Below are positions 35,913-44,904 of a DNA stretch of 57,169 nucleotides, in pieces (the first letter of the stretch is position 1; every line of letters starts with the position of its first letter). This DNA comes from JBQCHF01 sp051954955 (lineage in GTDB: Bacteria > Actinomycetota > Actinomycetes > Motilibacterales > Motilibacteraceae), in the NCBI GenBank assembly GCA_051954955.1, contig JBQCHF010000016.1, positions 1-57,169 on the forward strand, read 5' to 3'. A program made the translations under genes and the position numbers. A model generated the notes under the pieces. The model had not been told where the DNA came from. It searched no databases and worked only from the letters and a program-made list of their open reading frames with translations.

Positions 35913-36049
35913 CCGACATTGAGCGGCGGGCGAGGCGCGACCGGGTCAACGACGCACTCTCGCGTACGGGGATTGGCACGGCAACCGAGCAGGTGGACGG
36001 CGTCACCGGGCATGAGCCCGAGCATCGCTTGGGCGTGTCGACCGGCTAA
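35897..36049 (+). CDS. Short ORF, possible partner of the preceding gene
   Basis: 50 residues from an ATG 16 bp before the end of the preceding gene, in another frame: 'MGLSLTDIERRARRDRVNDA' onward. The basic amphipathic N-terminus faintly recalls small antitoxins, but that is weak. The overlap is the main support. Confidence 0.3.
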   Translation: MGLSLTDIERRARRDRVNDALSRTGIGTATEQVDGVTGHEPEHRLGVSTG

Positions 36050-36227
36050 ATATCAAGAGCGGCGCCTGATGGAGCTTCCGGGTGTGGCGACGCTTCGTCG
36101 GTAGTCTTCCCAGGATCAGTCTCGGCCACTCTGGCCTGGCACCGACTCGTTCCTCGTGTGCGAGCAAGTGTCGGATCAAGGTGGTAACCGGTACCCACCT
36201 GTCACCCATGACTGGAGATGAGCCACA

Positions 36228-36502
36228 TGGCGAAGGAGATGGAACGAACCTGCAAGCGTGACGGCACCGTGTGGTACGTGCCACTCAAGGACGCCAAGCC
36301 TGTCACCTGGGCTGACCGCCAGATCCTCGGCGGTGCCAAGATGCGATCGGCTGGCGAGAGCATGACGCTGTTCGGTAAGCCTTCCGCCGCAGGTGGCGCA
36401 CGGGCGACTGCCCTACAGCTCGAGCACAACCGCCGCAACGATGCCCAGCGCTGCCCTAAGTGTGGCAGCACCTCCTTCCGCGAGAAGAAGGTCCGCGTCT
36501 AG
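36228..36502 (+). CDS. Small zinc-ribbon protein
   Basis: 91 residues. A first pair is formed by Cys9 in 'MERTCKRDGTVWYV' and a typical ribbon 'CPKCGSTSFREKKVRV' ends the chain. The ATG at 36228 is 10 bp after GGAG. Probable nucleic-acid-binding or structural zinc ribbon; function unknown. Confidence 0.6.
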
Positions 36503-36699
36503 GGGACGCAGCCCAAGAGCGGTTTGACGCGCCCGGTGATCCCGTATGCGAGCGGCGTTTTCCGTGCCAGACGCCGGCTCGAGTCCCAGCGCGGTGTGCG
36601 GGCTGGCCTGTAAGGAACCCCGCCCGAGTGGGAAGAAGCTCGGGCCAGCACTGAGCGTCGGCGCCATTCACTTCGGGGCCCTCGGGCACACTCCGCTAC

Positions 36700-37452
36700 G
36701 TGACTGCGACGTTTCGTGAGCGAGTGGGCCGTATCCCAACGGCTGTCGAGGTGCTCGACCACGGATTCGACTTCCGACCTGCCTGGTGGCAGCACCGCCC
36801 GCAGGATCCGTCATGGGCCGACTTCCTGACCGAGCTGCCCGTGGCCGAGCAGCCCCGCCGGGGTAACGACTGGCGGCACATCACACGAGGCGACCTGCTT
36901 CGTGCCCCTGAAGAGGGCCCACGGCCCCATGGCGCCTTGCTCCTGGGCGGCTACGTCTGGGGCACCGGAGACCTGGGTTTCCGCGTCGGCCGGCGCGCAC
37001 AGGTCTTCACCGACAAGAAGATCAGCGCCGCCGATGTCACGACGCGCCTCGGTGCGGCAGCGGACCTGCTGCGTGACGACAAACCCGGCACCTCCTATGC
37101 CTCGCTGCTGCGTTACCAGGCGAACTGGTTGCCGCACCTCGGACCGTCGTTCTTCACGAAGTTTCTCTACTTCGTCGATGCTGACGACACGTCCGGCGAC
37201 GTGGGGCGCGCCTTGATCCTCGACCAGTTCGTGGCCATCGGGCTCAACCACCTGGAGGACTGGGGCCTCAGTGAGACGGGGCCTTGGCCGGTCGGCGTGT
37301 ACGAGCGCTGGCTGGACTACGCCCAGGAGCAGGCAGCAGCGCCTGACGGGCCAGGGAGTCCCGCTGTCCGGACCGATGCGATTGAGATGGCGGTGTTTTG
37401 GCTCGGGCGGGGAGTGGCTAGAGCCCGCAAGCAAGGTCGGTCGGAGCCGTAG
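36700..37452 (+). CDS. OGG-fold DNA glycosylase-like protein
   Basis: 250 residues from a GTG. 'GALLLGGYVWGTGDLGF', 'LPHLGPSFFTKFLYFVD' and 'RALILDQFVAIGLNH' match the family annotated as 8-oxoguanine DNA glycosylase OGG-fold proteins, common in actinobacteria. The catalytic Lys/Asp of the classical OGG active site is not obvious to me. As mobile cargo it might act in DNA repair or recognition of modified phage DNA; the latter is speculation. Confidence 0.6.
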   Translation: MTATFRERVGRIPTAVEVLDHGFDFRPAWWQHRPQDPSWADFLTELPVAEQPRRGNDWRHITRGDLLRAPEEGPRPHGALLLGGYVWGTGDLGFRVGRRAQVFTDKKISAADVTTRLGAAADLLRDDKPGTSYASLLRYQANWLPHLGPSFFTKFLYFVDADDTSGDVGRALILDQFVAIGLNHLEDWGLSETGPWPVGVYERWLDYAQEQAAAPDGPGSPAVRTDAIEMAVFWLGRGVARARKQGRSEP

Positions 37453-37482
37453 CAGTAGGACCTGCAAAATCGAGAATGGCTC

Positions 37483-37510
37483 TAGACATCACAACGTTTA
37501 TGGTTTATAT
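37483..37510 (+). promoter_or_regulatory. Promoter of orphan pilin gene 2
   Basis: TAGACA, a 16-bp spacer and TTATAT inside TTATGGTTTATAT, followed by TGTAAGCATTATGCA at the start codon. Architecture and strings match the promoter of pilin 1. Confidence 0.5.
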
Positions 37511-37525
37511 CTAGATGTAAGCATT

Positions 37526-38137
37526 ATGCAATACCAACAACTTCAGATAAACTCCTTGCAGCCCCTAGGAGTTCGCGCTCGTAGTCAAGCCCGCGAACGT
37601 GGCTTCACCATCGTGGAGTTGCTCATCGTCATCGTGGTCATCGGCATCCTAGCGGCGATCACCATCGTCGCCTATAACGGCGTACAAGATCGTGCACACA
37701 ACACGGCCAGGAATCAAGAGGCGCATCAGCTCGCAAACTTGTTACAGACTTACAAGGCCACAAACGGTACGTATCCGAATCTCCCAAGCGGGGTAAATAC
37801 TGTGTGTATCGGTGGTGGGTATATCGACCAAAATGGGGATGGCTTGCCGGATTGCATCGACGCCAACTTGTCAGGTGCCCAGCATCCGGATGCCGGTGTA
37901 GATGCTGCCCTCAAGCAGGCGGGATCCTTCGCGCCTGGCGACCGAACCCCCGCGCTTGGCTATGGAGACGGCGACCAGCGTCTGGGGGTCGCTTTCTCGA
38001 CGCCTACAGGCCTCGGTGCTAATGGGACAGATCCAACAGTGTTGTACTGGCAAAATGGGACTGGTTCTTGTGGGAGTGATCGAGTTGCATGGAATGGAAG
38101 CAATAAGGTTGCCCTCTGTGCCATTGACATGCATTAG
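37526..38137 (+). CDS. Orphan type IV prepilin-like protein 2
   Basis: 203 residues. Prepilin signal 'GFTIVELLIVIVVIGILAAI' with 'AYNGVQDRAHNTARNQEAHQ', then a soluble domain with 'DQNGDGLPDCIDANLSG', which resembles a calcium-binding D-x-N-x-D loop. The N-terminal 45 residues are nearly identical to pilin 1, while the head domains differ. GC content is lower than in the neighbours, and no other pilus genes are present. The gene lies directly before an HTH-tail junction copy. Confidence 0.8.
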   Translation: MQYQQLQINSLQPLGVRARSQARERGFTIVELLIVIVVIGILAAITIVAYNGVQDRAHNTARNQEAHQLANLLQTYKATNGTYPNLPSGVNTVCIGGGYIDQNGDGLPDCIDANLSGAQHPDAGVDAALKQAGSFAPGDRTPALGYGDGDQRLGVAFSTPTGLGANGTDPTVLYWQNGTGSCGSDRVAWNGSNKVALCAIDMH

Positions 38138-38161
38138 AGTCGAATCGCGTTTGTGACCTCA

Positions 38162-38449
38162 TCAGTCGGGACGACGCGGCCGTGTCGTCACCCCGTTGCG
38201 CTTGAGGATGAGGCCAACGGTCCGCCGGTCAATGCCGAACCGCTTGCCGAGCTCGAAGACCTTCACCCCGGCCTTGTAGCCGGCGATGAGCTCTGCGACC
38301 TGCTCTCCGTCGAGCTTGCGGGCGGTGCGCACGCGCGGACGATCCGGCCGTAGGGGAGCGGGCGATGACGGATCTGGCAGCTTGGCGATGAGTCCTTCCA
38401 GCTGCCTGACCTGCGCCTTTGTGTTGTAGTACGGTCCCGGCTTCCCCAC
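38162..38449 (-). CDS. HTH protein, junction copy 1 of the recombinase-tail family
   Basis: 95 residues from a GTG. 'YYNTKAQVRQLEGLIAKLPD' and 'VFELGKRFGIDRRTVGLILK' align with the HTH tail at attR (44905-45345), but the frame stops after the first HTH. The 21 bases upstream of the YYNTK codons match the attR junction at 16 positions with equal codon count (V-G-K-P-G-P against V-E-V-A-G-R). This suggests a diverged att core TCCCGGCTTCCCCAC from an older integration, possibly into another tRNA 3' end. Confidence 0.65.
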   Translation of the reverse strand: MGKPGPYYNTKAQVRQLEGLIAKLPDPSSPAPLRPDRPRVRTARKLDGEQVAELIAGYKAGVKVFELGKRFGIDRRTVGLILKRNGVTTRPRRPD

Positions 38450-38501
38450 ATATCGGCACCTTGGGTGAGCTACTACAACACCGTCCCGGTGTGGAAGCCG
38501 G
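38436..38501. repeat. Imperfect inverted repeat at junction copy 1
   Basis: CCCGGCTTCCCCACA (38436-38450) and TGTGGAAGCCGG (38490-38501) face each other around a 39-bp centre that also contains CTACTACAACACCG, a near inverse of the flanking GTTGTAGTAC. It could be a recombination scar or a hairpin. Confidence 0.4.
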
Positions 38502-38633
38502 CCCGGGACAGCTCGGTGGTTGCGCTGATGGCTGTGGGCTCGCTGGCCTGAAGGGGGCTCCCAGCCCGCTGTGCGTTGACCTCCTTGTTCGTAGCCGGCC
38601 GGTTTCGATCACCGGCCGCGGCTCCGTCATTCT

Positions 38634-39894
38634 GTGGGCGTGGAGGAGGAGCCGGCGTCGCGTCAGCCGAGCGGTGAGCCCGGAGGCGGTGTGCTCGTCG
38701 GCGAAGGTTCCGGGGTTCCGGCTGCGGACAGCGAGATGGGCGCCCGGGCGGAGCGCGCGATCGTCATCGCGGTGCTCGCGGTCCGGGCCACGTTCGTCGT
38801 GCAGTTGCTTTTGGCCATCGTGGACGGGGCCGGTCGGGTGGGGCGGCCGGGATTGTTTGTCGGGCTAGGACTCGCGATGGTGCTGGAGTCGGTAGTCCTG
38901 GGCGCCGTCCTGCTGCGGCGGAGGGCCATTAGCCGCGTGACGGCCGTTCTGGATTTAGCTTTCGTCGCTGCGATGATCCTTTACCGAGCCGCTGTACAGC
39001 GCGACGCAGGATCGGGTGGGTACCTTGGTGGCCTGGGGGTTCGGTGCCGGTGCTACGGCGGCGATGTCGGCCGGCGCCGGGCTGCCGCGGCTGCGCCACG
39101 CGGCCGGGGGCGGTGGGGCGCTGGTTGTCGCTTACCTTGTGGTGAGCCTGCCGGCGGCCTCGCACATCGGGGTGGCCTGGACTGCGGTGACCAACTCGGT
39201 GGCGTTGATCGGGTTCGCCGCCGGGACCTGGGTGGTGGCTCGGTTCATTCGCGAGCTGGCCGCCGCGGCGGACGTGGCCCGAGCAGGGGCGGCCGAGCTG
39301 GCGCGCCGGGCAGCGCTTGACCGGCAGCGACTGTTGCTGCACGACCAAGCCACCGTGCTGAGCTTGCTCAGTCGCCCGGGCCTGGACCAAGCCACGGAAT
39401 CGGCGCTTCGGCAGCAGGCGGCGCGGGCATCGCGACGGGTTCGGGCGTTCCTGGCGCAGGAGGGCGCGACCGCCGGCCTCGAGGTGGCCGGCGGCGCCCC
39501 GCTCCCGTTGACCGGCCTGCTGGCGGCGGTGGTGGAGGAGTTCGGGGATCTGCCGCTCACGGTGAACATCGATCTGGCCGGGGGAGTGTGCTTGAGCGGT
39601 GCGGCCTCGCAGACCCTGGCGGCCGCCGTCCGGACGTTGCTTCACAACGTCCGGCAACACGCCAGGGCTACCGCGGTCACGTTGCATGCGGACACGAGGC
39701 CTGACGGCGCGTGGGAGGTGAGCGTGCAGGACGACGGTGTCGGCTTCGACCCTGAGGCAGTCTCCGGCTTCGGCCTGCGGGTACAGGCGGGCAGCGCGCT
39801 GCGGGAGTCGAGCATGAGCGTGGCGGTGGACTCGGCACCCGGAGAGGGGGCCAAGGTCACGATCATCGGGCCGGTCGCCGAGGACGAGCCGTGA
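38634..39894 (+). pseudogene. Sensor histidine kinase, frameshifted
   Basis: Two frames together make one NarX/LiaS-like kinase. The first (from 38634) gives an N-terminal tail and membrane segments to 'VAAMILYRAAVQRD'. The second (from about 39005) continues with more membrane segments, a dimerisation helix with 'LLLHDQATVLSLLSRPG', and an ATPase with 'LLHNVRQHARATAVTL' and 'DDGVGFDP'. The switch falls at 38995-39015 (CAGCGCGACGCAGGATCGGG), consistent with a one-base indel. An in-frame ATG at 39016 might still allow a shortened kinase. Partner: the regulator overlapping its stop. Confidence 0.7.
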
Positions 39895-40577
39895 CCGGCG
39901 TGGAAGACGGTGGACCGCGCTCGTTGCGGCTCGCCGTCGTGGACGACGACACAGTGGTCCGCGAGGGGTTGGCGGCACTGCTTCCCGCCCATGTCGTCGC
40001 GGCCGCCTACGCGATGGTTGATCGGCTCCTCGAGGAGCCGCCGGACGTGGATCTGGTGATTCTGGACCTGCACCTCGGCGGTTCGGGCTGTGGCGCCCTG
40101 CGACAAGGCGCGGCCGCCGTACAGGCCGTCAGCGACGCCGGTTACCCGGTGCTGATCTACACCAACGAGAACCGGCGGCTGGTGCTCGCCGGCTGCATTG
40201 CGGCCGGGGCACGCGGCATCGTGCACAAGACCGAACCACTGCAGGCGGTGGCCGATGCGGCCAGCGCCGTGGCCGCGGGGCAGGTGGTGATCACTCCTGC
40301 ACTAGTCGGGCTCGCCGAGGTGGTCGACAGGCACGGCGAGCTGCCGAGCCTGAGCCCGCGTCTACGGCAGGTCCTCGCCGGCCGCGCCCGCGGCGAGACC
40401 TTCCGGCGCATCGCCCGCAGTCTCGGGATCAGCGAGAAGGTGGCGCACGAGTACATGGGAGAGGTCACTGCGAAGTTCGCCGGCTATCTCCGCTCACACT
40501 CACCGGCCGACCTGGAGCGCCACCTCGGCATCGGCGCCGGCGACCTCCTGGACCTGCCGGAAGCGCACGAGCAGTAG
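39891..40577 (+). CDS. NarL/FixJ-type response regulator
   Basis: 228 residues. Receiver domain with acidic 'VVDDDTVVREGL', phospho-acceptor 'LVILDLHLGG' and Lys in 'GIVHKTE'. A diverged LuxR-type HTH ('LSPRLRQVLAGRARGETFRR', 'SLGISEKVAHEYMGEV') follows. It overlaps the broken kinase gene by 4 bp and is intact itself. Confidence 0.8.
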   Translation: MTGVEDGGPRSLRLAVVDDDTVVREGLAALLPAHVVAAAYAMVDRLLEEPPDVDLVILDLHLGGSGCGALRQGAAAVQAVSDAGYPVLIYTNENRRLVLAGCIAAGARGIVHKTEPLQAVADAASAVAAGQVVITPALVGLAEVVDRHGELPSLSPRLRQVLAGRARGETFRRIARSLGISEKVAHEYMGEVTAKFAGYLRSHSPADLERHLGIGAGDLLDLPEAHEQ

Positions 40578-40757
40578 CAACACGCCGGCCGGAACCCCGA
40601 AGAACATCGGGGTACCGTGACGGGCTTTGTCCGGGCAACCTGGCGGCGCCAGTGTCACGTTCGGTGCTCAGAGCACTGCATCGCGTCCGCGCCACGGGGT
40701 TGCGCGCCCAGTTGGGCGACTGCTTTTCTCGGCATCGCCTCTTGTAGGAGCGGAACT

Positions 40758-41672
40758 TTGGCAAGCACGTTCGTTCGTCGCCGGCTTTTATTGACAGGCG
40801 CGCTCACCGCCATCGTAGTGATTCCGCTTTCCGGATGTGGCAGTAACCAAAATGCTGACTCTCCTTTTCGCACCGGCACCTCGGCACAGGACAGCGCAGT
40901 CGGAGAAGCCACAACATCGGCCGTCCGCACCCGCAGTCCTTCAGCAACCCTTTTCCCAGCCTCGGTGCTGCAGAGCGACCTCTACCAGAGCCTCACGCCG
41001 CAGCAGCAGGCCCAAGTCAAGAGTTACCACGCCATGAGCCTTAACGAATTCGAGCAACTTCCGCTCGAGCAACGCCTTGCGTATGCCCAGTTCGTCTACG
41101 ACGTCTATGAACCGGGCGCTATGGCCCAGTTGCAGAAATACGAATCACGGGTACTTCCCGCACCGGACACTTTGTCCGAGCAGAACACCGGCCAAGAGAT
41201 CGTCAACAATGATGATATCAAACGGTCCGTTGCCTTCTGGGTACTTTCGAACGGCGGTGAAACGGGTAGTATCAACGAAAACAATCGTCTGGACGCTCAG
41301 AAAATGGAATCCCTCCGCTCACGGTTCGTTTCGCCTTCAGAAGTGAAAGGTAACAACCTTGACACTTCAGTCTACGACCAGGCCATCGAAGACCTTCAGA
41401 ACGCTACCAGTCTGATGGCTGGCAACGGAGCAGGCTACGACTACTACATCGCCACTGCCATGAAAGAATCGCCGACGATTACCGGTCCGACTGAAGAGCC
41501 GACGAAATACGTTCACGCCCTATACAACGGGGAAACCACTTAGTACATGTACGTATACAACACCTTTACGGACATCCAGGGCCAACAGAGAAGCCAATGG
41601 ACTATCGCGTCACACGAAGATGCCACCGGCCCGTTCTGGATCAAGGACGAGACCCTGCCCAATCTTCATTAG
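40758..41672 (+). pseudogene. Lipoprotein interrupted by an in-frame TAG
   Basis: Start TTG at 40758 behind TAGGAGCGG, giving 'STFVRRRLLLTGALTAIVVI' and lipobox PLSGC. A soluble domain of about 230 residues follows. The frame stops at TAG 41541-41543 after 'HALYNGETT' but then continues in the same frame with 'YMYVYNTFTDIQGQQRSQWT' and ends 'DETLPNLH' at TAG 41670-41672, which reads like the natural C-terminus. The GC content is lower than in the neighbours. Function unknown. Confidence 0.6.
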
Positions 41673-41689
41673 AGGTACTTTGCGTCGGG

Positions 41690-41870
41690 AGGGCGGCTGG
41701 CAGGGACCCCCGGTTGCCGGCCTTGCCCCAGCGTCGAGCTGGGCGCCGGCCCGAACTGTCCGTCGATCGCGCCGCGGGGGAGCGGGTGAGGACGAGTCTG
41801 GGAGCTTGGCGATGAGCGCTTCCAACTGTCCAACCCGCGCTTTGTGTTGTTTAGAACCCCACACTCGCTC
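41690..41870 (-). pseudogene. Degenerate junction copy 2 of the HTH tail
   Basis: On the minus strand CAACACAAAGCGCGGG, then an 'EALIAKLPDSSSPAPPR' reading, and GTCGAGCTG correspond to the intact copies at 38162-38449 and 44905-45345. The HTH codons are eroded and a deletion of about 9 bp removes the YYN junction. It marks a dead element end. Confidence 0.6.
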
Positions 41871-41983
41871 CGTCGGGTGTTGACCTGCCGGCCGTACCAG
41901 CTGATTCGGGCTCAAAACACACTCCAGCTCCGGCCACAACGGCGTAGAGCGGTCCACTTTCGTTGAACGGATTGGCGTATCCG

Positions 41984-42841
41984 CTATTCATCGCCCTCGC
42001 GCGAAGCGTCGGGATCGAACGTTCTGAACCCGTCTGGCGGCACTAAGCCGCCCATCAGGGCCATGTTCTCCAGGTGATTCCGCGTGAAGATTTCCGTGTA
42101 GATCATCCGGTCTTGCAGGGACTGGCTCTTGCCACCCAGGGTGAACTCCGCCCATGCCCGGATCTCTGGTGCGATGGCCACTCCGCGTAGGTCTGCCGTG
42201 ATCTCCCTCGGGCGAATCGGCCGACTGGCGGTGAGTCGCCCTATGACTAGCTCACTCTCGATGTGGCTGAACGGCTTGACCGTCTGGTCGAACTGGATGG
42301 TGACGCCGGCCGGCGGAGCAACGCGGATTCGGTGTTCATCGACCCGTCCGAGCCCGACGTGCAGCGACCGATGCCGGTCCCTGCGTGCCAGCTCATGAGT
42401 CCAGTAGGTCAGGTTGCTCTCGGGTCCGTACGGCGACTGGTACGGCTGCGACTTCTCAAGCGCCTCGATGACATTCTGCGGCAACGTCGAGAGGCGTTTG
42501 GCCTGCTTCTTGAACTCCTCGGGCGTCGAGCAGATCGGGTACTGGATCCGCTCGGCGTGCGGCGGCGGGTTCTGTCCCGACGTGGCTGCCGCCAGTGCAT
42601 ATAGCGCGTTGTCCAGTGCGGCCCGCAGGGCAGCCAGCCACTCCGAGAAGATCAGCGCCAGTTCGACCGGTGCAGGTTCTCGCATGACGGCGAGGATCTC
42701 CAGCGTGCACGGGTCGACGTTCCGCACATCGATGTCCCATGGATGTGCGGAGATGTACTTCGCCCAGCACTCACCGAACTCGCGCCGCTTCTCTTTTGCG
42801 CGATCGTGCCTGGCGAACGCCAGATCGTACAGTTCCTGCAC
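41984..42841 (-). CDS. Hypothetical protein, third gene of the AlbA_2 operon
   Basis: 285 residues, mostly helical N-terminus ('YDLAFARHDRAKEKRREFGE', 'FSEWLAALRAALDNALYALA'), then a beta-rich part. No motif recognised. It lies 1 bp after the AlbA_2 gene, on the same strand. Confidence 0.55.
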   Translation of the reverse strand: MQELYDLAFARHDRAKEKRREFGECWAKYISAHPWDIDVRNVDPCTLEILAVMREPAPVELALIFSEWLAALRAALDNALYALAAATSGQNPPPHAERIQYPICSTPEEFKKQAKRLSTLPQNVIEALEKSQPYQSPYGPESNLTYWTHELARRDRHRSLHVGLGRVDEHRIRVAPPAGVTIQFDQTVKPFSHIESELVIGRLTASRPIRPREITADLRGVAIAPEIRAWAEFTLGGKSQSLQDRMIYTEIFTRNHLENMALMGGLVPPDGFRTFDPDASREGDE

Positions 42842-42842
42842 G

Positions 42843-44087
42843 TCACGCGCTCGGTGGTGAGATGGTCTGCACGTGGGCGATGCCGCCCTGGTTCACGCAG
42901 TCGAGCGCGATGTCGTGTACCTGTTGATAGAAGTCGCGGCTATCTGCGTCTGCTCGTACGGTCACTTCGACAGGCGTGTACTGAGCGAGCGGGATGGTGC
43001 TCCCTGAGTATGAGTAACCCATCCCATCAGTGGTCCAGATCTGGAGCCGCTCAGTCTTGTTCCACTCGAACCCGACCTTGACCTCATACTCGCCGAGTCC
43101 CAGCCGGTCGCTGGCCTCGCGGATCAGGCCCATGAAGTCTGCGATCGCCACTTCGACGTCCTTTGACGCGACGAGGTGGTCGTCGTTGTGCTCGGTGCTC
43201 GAACGCCGGTGGCCACCGACCGCCGCAGCGAGGCTCAGTGAACCGTCGTCGTGAATGCTGATCCAGGCTTCCTTCCAGCGTTGGCTGTCTCCGTCGATCA
43301 TCGGGCGGGCCGTCCACCGGCGAAGCCCAGGGCGGGGGTTGCTCCGGTCAACGTTTTCGAGCGGGTGCAGACTGCCGCGTCCGACGTAGACGAGGGCGTT
43401 TTGGCCAGCTTCTTCGAATGCCATCCTGGCTACCGTCTGATCTGGCCGGTTCGGAAGCGTCGACGGCAATCGCGGATGTGCAACGGCCACGATCCAGGCG
43501 GGGCCGTCGGGCGAGCGCATTGCTGCCGACTCCGTGTACAGCTTGTCGAGCACCTCGGTGGTTCGCCGGCGGTCGTCGAAGCGTGCCCGGTACATCGCCT
43601 CGATCTGGCGCTCCTTCATCCAGACGGTGTCGGCGTCGTTGCGGATCGGCGCGCCGAAGTAGTCCTTCTTATAGATCAGGTGCGGTCCGTCGACGCTTGG
43701 TGGGATGACCACGACCACACACTGATTACCCGGCTCTCCGAGCTGGACCACCTCGAGCCCGAAGATCGGCGGGCTGACCGCGGTCACGGCAGCACTGCGC
43801 AGACCGCGCTCATAGCCCTCGGTCAGCTCGCCAGTGTCCCTGCGCCCGGAAGCCGCCTTGTGCGCTTCGGTGACGCCGAAGACGAGTGTGCCGCCACCGC
43901 TGTTGGCCATGGCAGCGACGTCCTTGGGGAAGTCTGAACTCGGTATCGCGCCGAGCGGTGGAAGCTCGGACTTCCAGTCGAGGTCGTCCGTTTCGGGGAG
44001 TTCCTGCGCGATGGCGCGGTCGATCATGTCGTCAGTGAGCGGGCCGGGCGGATCACCGAGGTGGCGGTGGAGTGCTGTGAAGGGCAC
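42843..44087 (-). CDS. AlbA_2 (Schlafen-type) domain protein
   Basis: 414 residues from a GTG at 44087. 'DDLDWKSELPPLG', 'FPKDVAAMANSGGGTLVFGV' and 'NQCVVVVIPPSVDGPHLIYK' are the hallmarks of the AlbA_2/Schlafen AlbA domain, a putative nucleic-acid-binding or nuclease module. The C-terminal 200 residues are unassigned. It is the middle gene of a compact minus-strand operon in the last accreted segment. A defence or regulatory role is plausible. Confidence 0.75.
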   Translation of the reverse strand: MPFTALHRHLGDPPGPLTDDMIDRAIAQELPETDDLDWKSELPPLGAIPSSDFPKDVAAMANSGGGTLVFGVTEAHKAASGRRDTGELTEGYERGLRSAAVTAVSPPIFGLEVVQLGEPGNQCVVVVIPPSVDGPHLIYKKDYFGAPIRNDADTVWMKERQIEAMYRARFDDRRRTTEVLDKLYTESAAMRSPDGPAWIVAVAHPRLPSTLPNRPDQTVARMAFEEAGQNALVYVGRGSLHPLENVDRSNPRPGLRRWTARPMIDGDSQRWKEAWISIHDDGSLSLAAAVGGHRRSSTEHNDDHLVASKDVEVAIADFMGLIREASDRLGLGEYEVKVGFEWNKTERLQIWTTDGMGYSYSGSTIPLAQYTPVEVTVRADADSRDFYQQVHDIALDCVNQGGIAHVQTISPPSA

Positions 44088-44095
44088 GAGCTCAC

Positions 44096-44731
44096 TCAGC
44101 CCTTCTCCAGAAGTAGCCGCAGCCGCTTGGCGCCCTTGTCGGAGACGCCCTTCGCCATGACGTAGGAAGCCGCCTGATCCGGCGTGAGACGGCTGGCCCG
44201 GACGTGCTGCACCAGGTGGTTGCGCGCGTGTTCCTTCTCGTGAGGCCCGGTCCACCCGTTGTTGCCGCCGAAGAACACCGCATGGTCGAGGTCCGCCTTG
44301 ACCTCGTCCGACAGGCCGCTGGAGCTGGTGCTCCCGTCGAGCAGGTTGGTCGCGTCAGCGCCAGCCGCCCACTCAGCCAGCGGGAAGCTCACGGTCTCGA
44401 CGACGACGAGCGAGTAACCGCGGGCCAGGTTGAGGGCGAGCTTCAGAGTTCGTCCGTCCGGCACGTACGCGAGTACCGGACCGCGCTCGAATCGCTCCTT
44501 GCCTTGCGGGGTGGCCTGTCCACCTTCCCGAGCGATCACTTCCAGGCTTTCGATGCCCTTGGCGTTCTGGAAGGTGTTGGTCACCAAGAGCGGCTTGGCG
44601 CCCTCGACTTCGCTACGCTCCCAGATCCAGTCGGCTGCGAGATCCGCCGCTTCATCCCATGGGCGCTCGGGATCGTCGTCGGGCACCCAAGCGGCGGCCT
44701 GCAGGTGCGTCGTTGGGTGCAGGTTGGCCAC
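44096..44731 (-). CDS. Hypothetical protein, first gene of the AlbA_2 operon
   Basis: 211 residues from an ATG; 'AKPLLVTNTFQNAKGIESLE', 'AWVPDDDPERPWDEAADL' and a C-terminal HTH-like helical part ('LTPDQAASYVMAKGVSDKGA') can be seen. No family is recognised. Eight bases separate its stop from the start of the AlbA_2 gene. Confidence 0.55.
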   Translation of the reverse strand: MANLHPTTHLQAAAWVPDDDPERPWDEAADLAADWIWERSEVEGAKPLLVTNTFQNAKGIESLEVIAREGGQATPQGKERFERGPVLAYVPDGRTLKLALNLARGYSLVVVETVSFPLAEWAAGADATNLLDGSTSSSGLSDEVKADLDHAVFFGGNNGWTGPHEKEHARNHLVQHVRASRLTPDQAASYVMAKGVSDKGAKRLRLLLEKG

Positions 44732-44904
44732 CGGGCACCTCCTCTCATTTGTTCTTCAAGCGCTGCCTCAAGCCTGTCACGGGGCACCGACAGTTCCAGG
44801 GGACGCGGGCGACGACCGACTTCCGCTAGAGATCCGTCGATTCGAGGTGGCCGAAATGATCTTCCCTGACCCGCGGCGTCGCGCCGACCGGTGCTTCTTC
44901 TCGC

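Noticed and set aside
35919..36104. A 61-codon plus-strand frame after the 221-residue gene
   Set aside because: The alternative 50-codon frame from 35897 overlaps the preceding gene in a way typical of coupled genes; the 61-codon frame has no start context.
38634..39320. Two separate genes instead of one kinase
   Set aside because: The membrane segments of the first frame lead directly into those of the second, with coding character changing frame at about 39000; a single frameshifted kinase explains this better.
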